Source of the DNA: DATKLX01 sp035542155
GTDB taxonomy: Bacteria > Chloroflexota > Anaerolineae > Anaerolineales > Anaerolineaceae
Assembly (NCBI GenBank): GCA_035542155.1
Contig: DATKLX010000218.1
Coordinates: forward strand, 1 to 35,544
Length of the DNA stretch: 35,544 nucleotides
Direction: 5' to 3'
Below are positions 7,869 to 15,550 of this stretch, in pieces. A program made the translations under genes and the position numbers. The notes beneath the pieces were generated by a model that did not search any database, was not told the DNA's origin, and saw nothing but the letters and a program-made list of their open reading frames with translations. The first letter of the stretch is position 1. Every line of letters starts with the position of its first letter.

Positions 7869-9296
7869 TCATCCTCCGAACAGGCGGCGCAGCATGGCCA
7901 GGGAGAGATCCGGGGCAGGCAGGGCGAAGAACAGCCACCCCAGGGTGACGTATTGGAAAGTCAGCAGCGTCCCACCGGCGCGGAGAGCCATTTGTCCCCA
8001 GGCCGGGAGCGCATCGGCCGAAAAGCGCGGGCGCAGCCAGTCGCTCCAGCGGTTCTGGAAGAACAACCCCAACCCGTGCCACAGCCCCCACAGGACGAAG
8101 TTGGCGGTGATCCCATGCCAGAGGCCAATGAGCAGCATGGTGGCGACCTGACCGGTAAGGACTACCAGCCAGACAGGAATGGGCTTCTCGCGGCGGCGCA
8201 GCATCACGCGGGTAAGCGGGTTGTAGAAGTAACCGCGGATCCACTGGGTGAGAGTCATGTGCCAGCTATTCCAGAACTGGGTCAGGTTGGGCTTGAGATA
8301 GGGGGCGTTGAAGTTCTCGGGGAGGCGGATGCCCATCAGGCGGCCCAGGCCAATGGCGATGTCCGTGTAGCCGGAGAAGTCCAGGTAGATCATCAGACTG
8401 TAGGCATAGAGCAGCAGCCAGGCCCATCCCACGCCCTTGACCTGGGCGGCGTTGGTAGCATTCAGGGCGACCAGGGCGAGGCTGTCGGCGAGGACGAATT
8501 TTTTGAAGAGACCGGTCACCAGCCGTTGCCCGGAAGGCAGCAGATCCTCCTCCAGGGAGAGAGGCCCCCGGCGCAGGTCCCTAACAAAGCGCTCCAGGCG
8601 GTCGAGCGGGCCGGCGGGGAGGGAAGGGAAAAAGATCACGTAGATCAGGTATTCTTTGAGGCTGACCGCCGGCAGCCGCCCGGTCTGGCGGTCGCGCAGG
8701 GTGTGCAGCAGGCGGAAGGCCATGTAGGAATATCCCAGCCAGCGCAGGTCCAGGGCAGTCGCCAGGGCAGCCGGCTGGCCGTTGAGCTGGCGCAGGGTCG
8801 CGCTGAGGGCCTGGGCCAGCGGCGGCAGCTTGAGGACCACGAAACAGGCCAGAACCAGGCTGGTGAGAATCCACCGGGCCACGGTCAGGGGTCGGGGCAG
8901 GCGGAATAACCCGCCCGAGATCAACGTAGCAGCAGCGATCACCCCGACCACAGCCAGAGTCTGCGGCGGGCGCGAGGGGGTGATCAGACCGGTCAGGCTG
9001 AGATAGCGCGTGAGCGCCACCGCCAGGACCAACCCGCCCAGGGCCAGCCCGGTCAGGGCGTTTTCGCGCAGGCCGCGCTCCGCGGGGGAGGTCACCGCAG
9101 CCCAGCAAACCACCACCAGGAGGAGGGTAACCACCGGAAGCCAGAAATCCAGGCCGCGCACAGGCAGGCCGGGCTGCAGCCAGAAGATGGCCAGGACGCT
9201 GGCGAGCAGCATCAGCCAGGAGCGCGCCGCGGGGCTGCGCACCAGGCGGATCACAGCCACGGCAAGGATGAGAATCGGAATTTGGGAAAGCGCCAT
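7869..9296 (-). CDS. MBOAT-family membrane O-acyltransferase (AlgI/DltB-like)
   Basis: A 475-aa polytopic membrane protein with about ten hydrophobic segments. The family core is clear: YSLMIYLDFSGYTDIAIG, then LPENFNAPYLKPNLTQFWNSWHMTL, then QWIRGYFYNPL. Two GLWHG motifs follow (His near residues 392 and 404), one of which is the conserved catalytic His. Members take an acyl group from a cytoplasmic thioester donor and pass it across the membrane for ester modification of envelope polymers. The protein ends in LRRLFGG and carries no Tyr-containing acyl-shuttle motif of its own; a suitable motif sits on the microprotein encoded just upstream. The start overlaps the microprotein stop as TGATG. 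Confidence 0.9.
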   Translation of the reverse strand: MALSQIPILILAVAVIRLVRSPAARSWLMLLASVLAIFWLQPGLPVRGLDFWLPVVTLLLVVVCWAAVTSPAERGLRENALTGLALGGLVLAVALTRYLSLTGLITPSRPPQTLAVVGVIAAATLISGGLFRLPRPLTVARWILTSLVLACFVVLKLPPLAQALSATLRQLNGQPAALATALDLRWLGYSYMAFRLLHTLRDRQTGRLPAVSLKEYLIYVIFFPSLPAGPLDRLERFVRDLRRGPLSLEEDLLPSGQRLVTGLFKKFVLADSLALVALNATNAAQVKGVGWAWLLLYAYSLMIYLDFSGYTDIAIGLGRLMGIRLPENFNAPYLKPNLTQFWNSWHMTLTQWIRGYFYNPLTRVMLRRREKPIPVWLVVLTGQVATMLLIGLWHGITANFVLWGLWHGLGLFFQNRWSDWLRPRFSADALPAWGQMALRAGGTLLTFQYVTLGWLFFALPAPDLSLAMLRRLFGG

Positions 9297-9433
9297 CAGA
9301 ACCCCTGGTAGATCCAGAGCGGAGAGCTGTCAGCGGTGAGGATCACCAGGGCAATCAGGATCAGGCAGAGGATCAAAGCCCAGAGGTTTTCGCGGGTCAG
9401 GAACCGGCGGAGCCAGGCTAGCGGTAGCCGCAT
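9296..9433 (-). CDS. 45-aa single-pass membrane microprotein with C-terminal acyl-shuttle-like motif (DltX-like)
   Basis: This is a short gene between the small lipoprotein and the MBOAT. It has a basic N-terminus (RLPLAWLRRFLTREN), one hydrophobic helix (LWALILCLILIALVILT) and a short outer tail ending PLWIYQGF. Basic residues inside and a free C-terminus outside match the topology of DltX. The last six residues, WIYQGF, have the hydrophobic-hydrophobic-Tyr-x-x-Phe pattern of the DltX C-terminus (FIYNEF in S. aureus, from memory), whose Tyr carries the acyl group from the MBOAT to the SGNH transferase. It overlaps the upstream gene by 16 bp and the MBOAT gene by one base. An in-frame ATG two codons earlier is possible. 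No similarity search was possible. Confidence 0.75.
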   Translation of the reverse strand: MRLPLAWLRRFLTRENLWALILCLILIALVILTADSSPLWIYQGF

Positions 9434-9801
9434 ACGCGCCATTCGCCCCCTTCCTGGACAACGGCATAGGTGCGTGCGCTCAGATCGAGCTCCTGGTTCT
9501 CCGTGTTGTAGGTCGCCACGATTTTTCCCTGGCACTGGACCAGGGTCTGGTTCCCATCCGTGCCGGTCTGCTTGCAGGAGAGATCCTTGAGGCTGGCTTT
9601 GACCGCCTGGAAAGAATCCAGCTCGAGGGCCGCCTGCTGCTCCCAATTCGCGCAGGAGAGGGCGGTGAGCTGGTCGCCCTTCTTGCCGACCAGGGCCTGG
9701 AGGTAGGCCGCCACCGCGACCTCCGGTCCGGAGGATTTCGGACCGCAGGCGGCGAGGAGGAGGGGGAGGAGAGTGAGGGCAATGAATTTCAAGCGATGCA
9801 T
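9418..9801 (-). CDS. Small lipoprotein, first gene of the MBOAT operon
   Basis: A 127-aa exported protein with signal peptide and lipobox LLLAAC (Cys 19), then a small domain. The arrangement EVAVAAYLQALVGKKGDQLTALSC followed by VQCQGKIVATYNTE and ending EGGEWRVCGYR resembles NTF2-like or DUF4878-type lipoproteins, which bind small ligands or act as assembly factors. Four Cys outside the lipobox could form two disulfides. It is the first gene of the operon, and its 3' end overlaps the microprotein gene by 16 bp. Its part in the acylation system is unknown. No clear promoter is visible between its start and the repeat element to the right. Confidence 0.65.
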   Translation of the reverse strand: MHRLKFIALTLLPLLLAACGPKSSGPEVAVAAYLQALVGKKGDQLTALSCANWEQQAALELDSFQAVKASLKDLSCKQTGTDGNQTLVQCQGKIVATYNTENQELDLSARTYAVVQEGGEWRVCGYR

Positions 9802-9836
9802 GAATATAACTCCGTGCTTCTTTGCAAAATGATTAT

Positions 9837-10021
9837 ATTCATGTCATTGCGAGGAGGGTCGGTAGTACCTTCATCCTGAAAGATGGCCTAGCTTTCCGAC
9901 CCGACGAAGCAATCCCCAAGCCGACCAAGGAGGAATGAATTTTGCTTGCTAGAGCACTCTGCTCCCCGAAGCTTTGCCTGGTGAGCTTGGAGATTGCTTC
10001 GTTCCTCGCAATGACATGAAT
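9837..10021. repeat. MITE-like inverted-repeat element
   Basis: A 19-bp perfect inverted repeat bounds the element: ATTCATGTCATTGCGAGGA at 9837-9855 and its exact reverse complement at 10003-10021. Inside, CGAAGCAATCCCCAAG (9905-9920) pairs with 9986-10001 with one mismatch, and GGGTCGG (9856-9862) pairs with CCGACCC (9896-9902). A degraded right end recurs at 10119-10130. No ORF is present. The words match a dispersed non-coding repeat type (cattgcgagga...gaagcaatc) that I remember from several bacterial genomes. It fills most of the 343-bp gap before glgC; apart from it I see nothing in that gap. Confidence 0.8.
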
Positions 10022-10144
10022 CGAGTGGGTTTGCCTGGTCAGCTATGAGATTTCTTCATCCCTCTCAGAAGAGCGCCGAAGGTGCCTCGCTCTGGTCTGA
10101 GTGCCACCTACGGCAGGCAATGATATGAATGGAAGCAAAAACTG

Positions 10145-11404
10145 CTATGGCGCAATCACAGTACCGGGCAGCAGCACGGTACCCTTGGGAATGACCACGA
10201 TCCCGTCCTGGACCACGTACTGCTCGGTGTCGATCTCGGTGCCGCGCGGGAAGGGGCGGATGATCACCCCCCCACCCACGCGGGCGTTTTTATCGATGAT
10301 CGCGCCCTCGATCTGGCTGTTGGCGCCGATCCCCAGCGGGATTCCGTATCCTTTTCTCAGGTCTGCTTCGTTATCGTAATAATCGCAGCCCATCAGGATC
10401 GTGTCTTTAATAGTCACACCGTTGCAGATCTGGCTGCGCAGACCGACGACCGAGTGGGTAATTTCGGAGCGGTCGATGCAGCAGCCCTCGGTGAGGAGAA
10501 CGTGATGGAGCTTGCTTTCTACGACGGTTGTGCTGGGCAGAAAGCGTGATTGGCTGTACATCGGGTACCTGGTATCGAACAGGCTGAAAGGTGGGTCCGG
10601 CTCGGCCAGGGCCAGGTTGGTCTCGTAAAACGAGCGGATCGTCCCGATATCCTCCCAATACCCATCGAAGTTATACCCGAACACTCCATGCTCACCGATG
10701 GCGTGAGGGATGACTTGACCGCCAAAATCGTCGAAGGCGAAATTTTCAAGGATCTCGTACAACACGTCGGCTTTGAACATATAGATACCCATCGAACCGA
10801 GAAAAGGCCGCTCTTCATCCTCGCGGCTGACCATTTCCGCGAGAAGCTCCGGGTCCTTGGGCTTTTCAGCGAATGCGGTGATGCGCTGGTCCTCATCGCT
10901 CTTGAGGATGCCGAACCGGCCCGCGTCGCGCTGGGCGACCGGTTGGACCGCCACGGTGATATCGGCGTCGTTCTGCCAGTGAAATTCAGCCATCTCGGCG
11001 TAGTCCATGCGGTAGAGGTGGTCGCCGGAGAGGATGAGCACGTACGGCATGCGCGCCGAGCGGATCTCGAACAACTGCTTGCGCACCGCGTCGGCAGTCC
11101 CCTGGTACCAGGATGCGTTCTGCATGGTTTGTTCGGCGGCCCAGATCTGCACCCAGCCGGTGTGGAAGGCATCGAACACGTAGGTACGGGCGATGTGGCG
11201 GTGCAGCGAAACAGAATTGAACTGGGTCAAAACCGCGATGCGGATGATCCCTGAATTGATGCAATTGCTGATGGGGATGTCGATGAGGCGGTACTTGCCG
11301 GCCATCGGCACGGCCGGTTTCGAGCGCTGCTTGGTCAGTGGATACAGGCGGCTTCCCCGCCCACCACCCAGGATCACAGCCAGGATTTCGTCTACTGATG
11401 CCAT
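10145..11404 (-). CDS. glgC: Glucose-1-phosphate adenylyltransferase (ADP-glucose pyrophosphorylase)
   Basis: A 419-aa enzyme that makes ADP-glucose from ATP and glucose-1-phosphate, the committed step of glycogen synthesis. The nucleotidyltransferase signature ILGGGRGSRLYPLT starts near residue 11. RSKPAVPMAGKYRLIDIPIS and NCINSGI follow, and the Lys and Arg of the first are the usual phosphate and activator contacts. ILSGDHLYRMDY, IPHAIGEHGVFGYNFDGYWEDIGTI and the C-terminal left-handed beta-helix (YPMYSQSRFLPSTTV onward, ending VVIPKGTVLLPGTVI) are complete. The close match to plant and cyanobacterial enzymes over the N-terminal 60 residues suggests that subtype. It stands alone, downstream of a tRNA terminator, so it probably has its own promoter in 11405-11497. 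Confidence 0.95.
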   Translation of the reverse strand: MASVDEILAVILGGGRGSRLYPLTKQRSKPAVPMAGKYRLIDIPISNCINSGIIRIAVLTQFNSVSLHRHIARTYVFDAFHTGWVQIWAAEQTMQNASWYQGTADAVRKQLFEIRSARMPYVLILSGDHLYRMDYAEMAEFHWQNDADITVAVQPVAQRDAGRFGILKSDEDQRITAFAEKPKDPELLAEMVSREDEERPFLGSMGIYMFKADVLYEILENFAFDDFGGQVIPHAIGEHGVFGYNFDGYWEDIGTIRSFYETNLALAEPDPPFSLFDTRYPMYSQSRFLPSTTVVESKLHHVLLTEGCCIDRSEITHSVVGLRSQICNGVTIKDTILMGCDYYDNEADLRKGYGIPLGIGANSQIEGAIIDKNARVGGGVIIRPFPRGTEIDTEQYVVQDGIVVIPKGTVLLPGTVIAP

Positions 11405-11497
11405 ACGGTCACCCCACTCAAACTTTCCCGAACCTGATTCCGGCTATCCCACTTTCTTGCCAGCCGGATGAGTGCGAACGAACGGCCTGCAGCATAG

Positions 11498-11531
11498 AAA
11501 AACGACCCTCCTCTACCGCTTGCCTGGAGGG
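11498..11531 (-). terminator. Rho-independent terminator of tRNA-Leu
   Basis: Read on the minus strand, CCCTCC (11531-11526) pairs with GGAGGG (11511-11506) across a 14-nt loop and is followed by TCGTTTTT (T run at 11502-11498). It lies 24 bp past the tRNA 3' end. Confidence 0.65.
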
Positions 11532-11554
11532 CCCATGTTATAATCGAATCGCTG

Positions 11555-11637
11555 TGCCGAAGGTGGGAATCGAACCCACATTCCCGGAGGGAACACGATT
11601 TTGAGTCGTGCGCGTCTGCCAATTCCGCCACTTCGGC
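11555..11637 (-). tRNA. tRNA-Leu (anticodon CAA)
   Basis: An 83-nt class II tRNA. The acceptor stem GCCGAAG pairs with CTTCGGC, with discriminator A. The anticodon arm is CACGA-CTCAAAA-TCGTG, giving anticodon CAA (reads UUG). A variable arm (TTCCCTCCGGGAA) and T arm with GGTTCGATTCC are present. CCA is not encoded. The gene is preceded by a near-consensus promoter and followed by a terminator, so it is a single-gene unit. Confidence 0.95.
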
Positions 11638-11649
11638 ATGGACAAAATC

Positions 11650-11678
11650 AGTATACCCAAATCAACCAGGATGGTCAA
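11650..11678 (-). promoter_or_regulatory. Sigma70-type promoter of tRNA-Leu
   Basis: On the minus strand, TTGACC (11678-11673), an exact 17-bp gap and TATACT (11655-11650) lie 12 bp before the tRNA 5' end. Only one base differs from consensus in each hexamer. It sits within the short leader of the divergent ychF. Confidence 0.8.
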
Positions 11679-11689
11679 GGTTAACCTCC

Positions 11690-12757
11690 ATGCGCTTAGG
11701 AATCATCGGTCTGCCCCAATCAGGAAAAACAACCCTCTTTAATGCCCTCACCCGCGGCGCCCAGCCCGTCGGGGCCAGCGGCAAGATCGAAGTCCACACC
11801 GGAGTGGTCGACGTCCCCGACCAGCGGGTGGACCGGCTCTCAGCGATGTTCAAGCCAAAGAAAACGATCTACGCCAAGGTGACCTACGCCGATATCGCCG
11901 GTCTGGACGGCAGCGCGAGCAAGTCGGGGATCTCGGGCGTCCTGCTCAATCACCTGACCCAGATGGATGGGTTCATCCACGTGGTGCGTGTCTTCGAGTC
12001 GGAGAGCGTCCCCCACCCGGCGGGGAGCATCGACCCGGCGCGTGACATCGCCAGCATGGACAGCGAGTTCGTCCTCAACGACCTGATCGCGGTGGAGCGC
12101 AAGCTGGAGCGCCTGACCGACGAGCGGCGTAAAGGTGGAGGGCGGGATAAGGCCGTGATCGACCGCGAGATCGACCTGTTCAACCGCTTCCACGACATGC
12201 TCTCCGCCGAAAAGCCGCTGCGCGACCTCGCCATCACCCCGGAAGAAGAAAAGATGCTGGCCGGTTTTGGCTTCCTCAGCCGCAAGCCGGTGCTGGTGGT
12301 GCTCAACCTGTCCGAAGGCCAGGAGGCGCCAGAGATCGAGTACCACCACCAGCATACCCAGGTCGTTTCCCTGCAGGGCGAGCTGGAGATGGAGATCGCC
12401 CAGCTTCCTCCGGACGAGGCCGGGGTGTTCCTGCAGGAGTACCACATCGAGGAGCCCAGCCTGAACCGAATGATCCGCCTGTCGTACGACCTGCTCGGGT
12501 TGCAGTCGTTCTTCACCGTGGGGCCTGACGAGGTGCGCGCCTGGACGGTGCACCGCGGGGCGCTGGCCCCCGAGGCGGCCGGCGAGATCCACACCGACCT
12601 GCAGAAGGGCTTCATCCGCGCCGAGGTGGTGGCTTACAACGACCTGATGGCGCTGGGCGGGATGAACGAGGCCAAAAGCAAGGGCAAGCTGCGCCTGGAG
12701 GGGAAAGAGTACGTCGTGCAGGATGGGGATATACTCAATATTCGGTTCAATCTATAA
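11690..12757 (+). CDS. ychF: Redox-regulated ATPase YchF (OLA1 family GTPase-fold)
   Basis: A 355-aa P-loop protein of the Obg superfamily that binds ribosomes and prefers ATP. Walker A is GLPQSGKTTLFNAL (residues 7-20), and TYADIAGLDGSAS is the G3 region. VLVVLNLSEGQE replaces the guanine-specific NKxD, as expected for an ATP-preferring YchF. The helical insert lies at about 125-185. The C-terminal TGS domain is complete: FFTVGPDEVRAWTVHRG, IHTDLQKGFIRAEVV and VVQDGDILNIRFNL. The usual length is about 360 aa, so the gene is intact. AAGG lies about 9 nt before the ATG. Confidence 0.95.
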   Translation: MRLGIIGLPQSGKTTLFNALTRGAQPVGASGKIEVHTGVVDVPDQRVDRLSAMFKPKKTIYAKVTYADIAGLDGSASKSGISGVLLNHLTQMDGFIHVVRVFESESVPHPAGSIDPARDIASMDSEFVLNDLIAVERKLERLTDERRKGGGRDKAVIDREIDLFNRFHDMLSAEKPLRDLAITPEEEKMLAGFGFLSRKPVLVVLNLSEGQEAPEIEYHHQHTQVVSLQGELEMEIAQLPPDEAGVFLQEYHIEEPSLNRMIRLSYDLLGLQSFFTVGPDEVRAWTVHRGALAPEAAGEIHTDLQKGFIRAEVVAYNDLMALGGMNEAKSKGKLRLEGKEYVVQDGDILNIRFNL

Positions 12758-12760
12758 AGC

Positions 12761-12805
12761 CGAGAACTGAGAACCGTAAACCGAGAACAGAGAGCAGAGA
12801 ACAGG
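12761..12805. repeat. Degenerate GAGAAC-word repeat
   Basis: Repeated short words (GAGAACTGAGAACC, CGAGAACAGAGAGCAGAGAACAG) follow ychF. A stretch of the same kind occurs at 30796-30841, far away and next to a different gene. No coding potential is seen. Probably an intergenic dispersed low-complexity repeat. Confidence 0.5.
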
Positions 12806-12873
12806 TTTTCCACCCCTATTTCATAGAACAAAAAGGGGAAGGATCGAGGGGGTGCCGAAGGCGCGGCTGCGTA

Positions 12874-12905
12874 CCCCGCCGCAGGTCAGGCGGGGACCCA
12901 TTTTT
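12874..12905 (+). terminator. Likely terminator of ychF, overlapping the convergent hydrolase end
   Basis: CCCCGCC (12874-12880) and GGCGGGG (12889-12895) form a 7-bp GC stem with an 8-nt loop. ACCCA then TTTTT (12901-12905) follows. The right arm lies in the last codons of the opposite-strand hydrolase gene. The small gap between stem and T run lowers confidence. Confidence 0.5.
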
Positions 12906-13698
12906 GTAAAAAGGCCATCAGAACCCGGTTGAAAAATTCGGGGTTATCCATCATGGCCATGTGCATCGCGTTGGGGATGACTTCATACTGGCAGTTGGGG
13001 GAGGCAGCCGCCCAGCGCGGGGCGATCTTTTTGATGTCGCCGGTCTGGTCCCGGTCCCCGTGGACGAGCAGCATGGGCCGGGCGATCTGGTAGTCCGGCT
13101 CCTCGTGCAGGCAGGTGGTAACCGCATTCCAGATCGCGATGAACTCACGCTTGGGAAGCAGCGAGAAACATTCGGTGATATATGCCTGGACGTCCTTCCG
13201 AGCGGAAAAATACGGCAGCCCGGCTTTCTTGAGGGTCGCGTCCGGCAGCAGGGACATGATCGGGCTGGACGCGTTCAGGATCCAGCGGTCCAGGGCGCTT
13301 CTCGGCCAGGTGATGCAGGTGCCGTCGGCGATGACGATGGCCTGGACCATCTCTGGGTAACGGAACACCAGCTCTTGAGAGATGTAAGTCCCGTTCGAAT
13401 GGCCGACCAGGACCGCCTTTTGAGTTCCAACCCGATCCAGGATGGCCAGCAGGTCCTCCACGGCCAGGGGCACTGAAAATGGCGCCCCCGCCGGCCGGGA
13501 TAGGCCGTGAGCCCGCACGTCCCAGGTGAGCACGCGATAGTCTTGCGCCACGACCGGCAGATTGGCATTGAAGGAGCGGTGGTCCACGCAGGCGCCGTGG
13601 GTGAAAACGACCAGCGGGCGGCCAGCGGTCCCGCCCAGCCAGTAGCGAATCGGGCAGCCTTGCCGTTCGAGAATGCACTCTTCCAGTTGCGCTTCCAT
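12886..13698 (-). CDS. Alpha/beta-fold hydrolase
   Basis: A 270-aa cytoplasmic hydrolase. The oxyanion segment FTHGACVDHRSF is near residue 33. The nucleophile elbow GHSNGT has its Ser near 101, the acid is in VHGDRDQTG (about 213) and the His is in NAMHMAMMD (about 246), so the triad is complete. DVRAHGLSRP and ADGTCITW are typical of the broad esterase, haloperoxidase and C-C hydrolase group. The substrate cannot be assigned. The gene is alone, convergent with ychF and divergent from the amidohydrolase remnant. The ATG at 13698 follows a purine-rich GAGAGAGA. Confidence 0.85.
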   Translation of the reverse strand: MEAQLEECILERQGCPIRYWLGGTAGRPLVVFTHGACVDHRSFNANLPVVAQDYRVLTWDVRAHGLSRPAGAPFSVPLAVEDLLAILDRVGTQKAVLVGHSNGTYISQELVFRYPEMVQAIVIADGTCITWPRSALDRWILNASSPIMSLLPDATLKKAGLPYFSARKDVQAYITECFSLLPKREFIAIWNAVTTCLHEEPDYQIARPMLLVHGDRDQTGDIKKIAPRWAAASPNCQYEVIPNAMHMAMMDNPEFFNRVLMAFLQKWVPA

Positions 13699-13750
13699 GG
13701 CTTGATCTCTCTCTGTACAGCGTTTTTGACCGGTTGGCCGGAACTATGCT

Positions 13751-14431
13751 TTGCAGCCAAATTGTACTCCATTCAGCTTTCGGGGGGAGAAATTTTCTCT
13801 GGAAACAATTCGACACGAATTCTGTATAGGCTTTATCGCTTTGATTTCCCCCGTCGAAGAGACCTGGCTGCCCGAGCTGCTACCGTCCCGCCTGGCGCTG
13901 CATGCCTCGCTGAGCAAAGGCTCGATGAAGGGGATGGGGTTCCTGGATATCAGCGAGCCCTTCCGCTACTATTCGAAGCTGATCCCCACCGGCGGGCAGA
14001 ATCCGCGCCTGCTGGTGAAGCATGGCGGTGCATCGCGCCTGGGGTGCGGCAACGACGCCGGGGCGGTCAACTGCTCGGCGGCCGCCGTGGTGCACGAGCT
14101 TGAAATGCTCGATTTTGTGCTCAAACGCGACGAGCCGCTCTTCAGCCCGGCCGATCTCCTACGCGCGGCGACGATCCAGAGCGCGCGATCGATGGGCGTG
14201 GACGACCGCTTCGGGTCGATCCGCCCGGGGAAGGTCGCCGACCTGGCGGTGCTGGAGGGAGATCCGCTGCAGGATTTCCACCGGATTGGCGCGCCGGTTC
14301 AGGCGTTGTTCATGGATGGGAAGTTGGCGATCAACCGCTGCGGGCTGGAAACGGTCCACCCGGAGACAGCGGGAGAACGATCTGCAGAAGACCATATACC
14401 AGGATACTTATCCGCGAACCACGATAACTGA
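13751..14431 (+). pseudogene. Amidohydrolase C-terminal remnant
   Basis: The reading frame from about 13835 matches only the C-terminal half of a metal-dependent amidohydrolase (imidazolonepropionase or prolidase-like group). GNDAGAVNCSA keeps the late metal-binding Asp. PADLLRAATIQSARSMGVDD and FGSIRPGKVADLAVLEGDPL form the classic return to the small beta-domain. The N-terminal barrel half with HxH, carboxylated Lys and two His is missing. The first 25-30 codons look like non-coding sequence read through. At 226 aa versus 400-450 for the family it is probably an inactive remnant. Its end overlaps the opposite-strand lipoprotein by 24 bp. Confidence 0.7.
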
Positions 14432-14845
14432 GCCAGATGTGGCATCCAAAATGACTGAACAGGTCCCCTGAAACGGTTGTGGGGGAGTCGGCGTGGGCGC
14501 TGATGGATCGATTGACGGCACTGGAGCTGGACCGCCAACGAGCTGCAGTTCTCCGTCCATCTGGACCAGCCAGACTTTTGTATCTAGCGTTTGGGTATTG
14601 AAGGTCGTCTCATTCTCTGATTTTGTCAGCCGGTCTGCTTCTCCCAATGTCAACAGTTGGAATCGAATATTCTTTGGCTCTCCCATCATTACCAGGTGTG
14701 GTTCCTTACAGGCACCTTTGGCAATTTCAACAGCAGTCGATTCGGGGATTTTTGGAGAGGGGGTGGGCTCAGGCGTTGGTTGACAAGCTGTCGCCACAAG
14801 ACAGAGGATATATGCCATTTTGGTCAGATATTTTTGTAAGGGCAT
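14408..14845 (-). CDS. Hypothetical lipoprotein
   Basis: A 145-aa protein with a short signal peptide and lipobox LVATAC (Cys about 21), then a Pro/Thr-rich spacer (QPTPEPTPSPKIPES). The mature part has STAVEIAKGACKEP, a strand-rich middle (TKVWLVQMDGELQLVGG), a second Pro-rich run (SAPTPTPPQPF) and a final CSVILDATSGSVIVVRG. The layout, with a PepSY-like ending, resembles small extracytoplasmic lipoproteins common in Chloroflexota. No function is recognised. It is convergent with and slightly overlaps the amidohydrolase remnant. Confidence 0.6.
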   Translation of the reverse strand: MPLQKYLTKMAYILCLVATACQPTPEPTPSPKIPESTAVEIAKGACKEPHLVMMGEPKNIRFQLLTLGEADRLTKSENETTFNTQTLDTKVWLVQMDGELQLVGGPAPVPSIDPSAPTPTPPQPFQGTCSVILDATSGSVIVVRG

Positions 14846-15013
14846 TGTGTCACCCCCCTACGAATCATTGGCAATCAATATTATATCCAGTAAACCTGAT
14901 TCTTCAATCAAGTTAGAGAAATAAATCCCGAATAATCAAAATAATCGAATAAATTGCGCCCTTGCCCCGTATTTTCAGTGAGATCAGCGATACAACATTT
15001 ATTAGGAGAGAAA

Positions 15014-15463
15014 ATGATTGCCACTCAAAAGTCCACTGCAGTATCAACCAACCAGAAAGTCACCCCCTCCAGGAACCGCCAGGCCGTGCTTTCCACCTTG
15101 TGGATCTTCGTCATGTTCAATTACCTGTACTGTGACGTCATGTCCCTGATGGACCCGGCCTTCCTGAAGCAATACCTGGCGGGAAACGTCGGCGGGATCC
15201 AGATCAGCGCGAGTTTCTTGTTGGGGGCGGCGGTATTGATGGAAATCCCCATTTCACTCGTGCTTTTGTCCAGGGTGTTAAGCTTTCCAGCCAACCGCTG
15301 GGCCAACATCATCGCCGGTGCCATCATGACGCTCGTCCAACTCTCGACGTTGATTTTTGGCTCAGCTACGACGATCTATTACCTGTTCTTCAGCGCTATC
15401 GAAATTGCCTGCACGGCCTTTATTGTCTGGTATGCCTGGAAGTGGCCCAAACCGGAAGCTTAA
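15014..15463 (+). CDS. Four-helix membrane protein of the DUF6326 type
   Basis: A 149-aa protein with about four hydrophobic segments: LSTLWIFVMFNYLYCDVM, ISASFLLGAAVLMEIPISLVL, WANIIAGAIMTLVQLSTLIF and YYLFFSAIEIACTAFIVWYAW. The motif FNYLYCDVMSLMDP and the order of helices match, as I remember it, small membrane proteins of DUF6326. I chose ATG 15014 because AGGAGA lies 4 nt upstream; an upstream in-frame start at 14954 lacks a site and adds unlike sequence. The preceding spacer (14850-14955) is markedly AT-rich. It lies 87 bp before a DUF4386 gene, so the two may be co-transcribed. Function unknown. Confidence 0.7.
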   Translation: MIATQKSTAVSTNQKVTPSRNRQAVLSTLWIFVMFNYLYCDVMSLMDPAFLKQYLAGNVGGIQISASFLLGAAVLMEIPISLVLLSRVLSFPANRWANIIAGAIMTLVQLSTLIFGSATTIYYLFFSAIEIACTAFIVWYAWKWPKPEA

Positions 15464-15550
15464 CCTGAAAATTTTCAGATAAAGGTAAGAATCCAATGAA
15501 AACCCTTACCGAAGAATGTCGTTCATTCCGATAAAAAGGAAAAAGGAAAA

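Noticed and set aside
9434..9646. Upstream extension of the microprotein frame to 116 aa
   Set aside because: The extra part lies antiphase inside the small lipoprotein gene and is Gly/Pro/Arg-rich shadow sequence; the membrane protein begins at about 9433.
11392..11631. 79-aa minus-strand frame over the tRNA-Leu
   Set aside because: It starts MAELADAHDSKS, the well-known false protein produced by translating tRNA-Leu; the tRNA explains the sequence.
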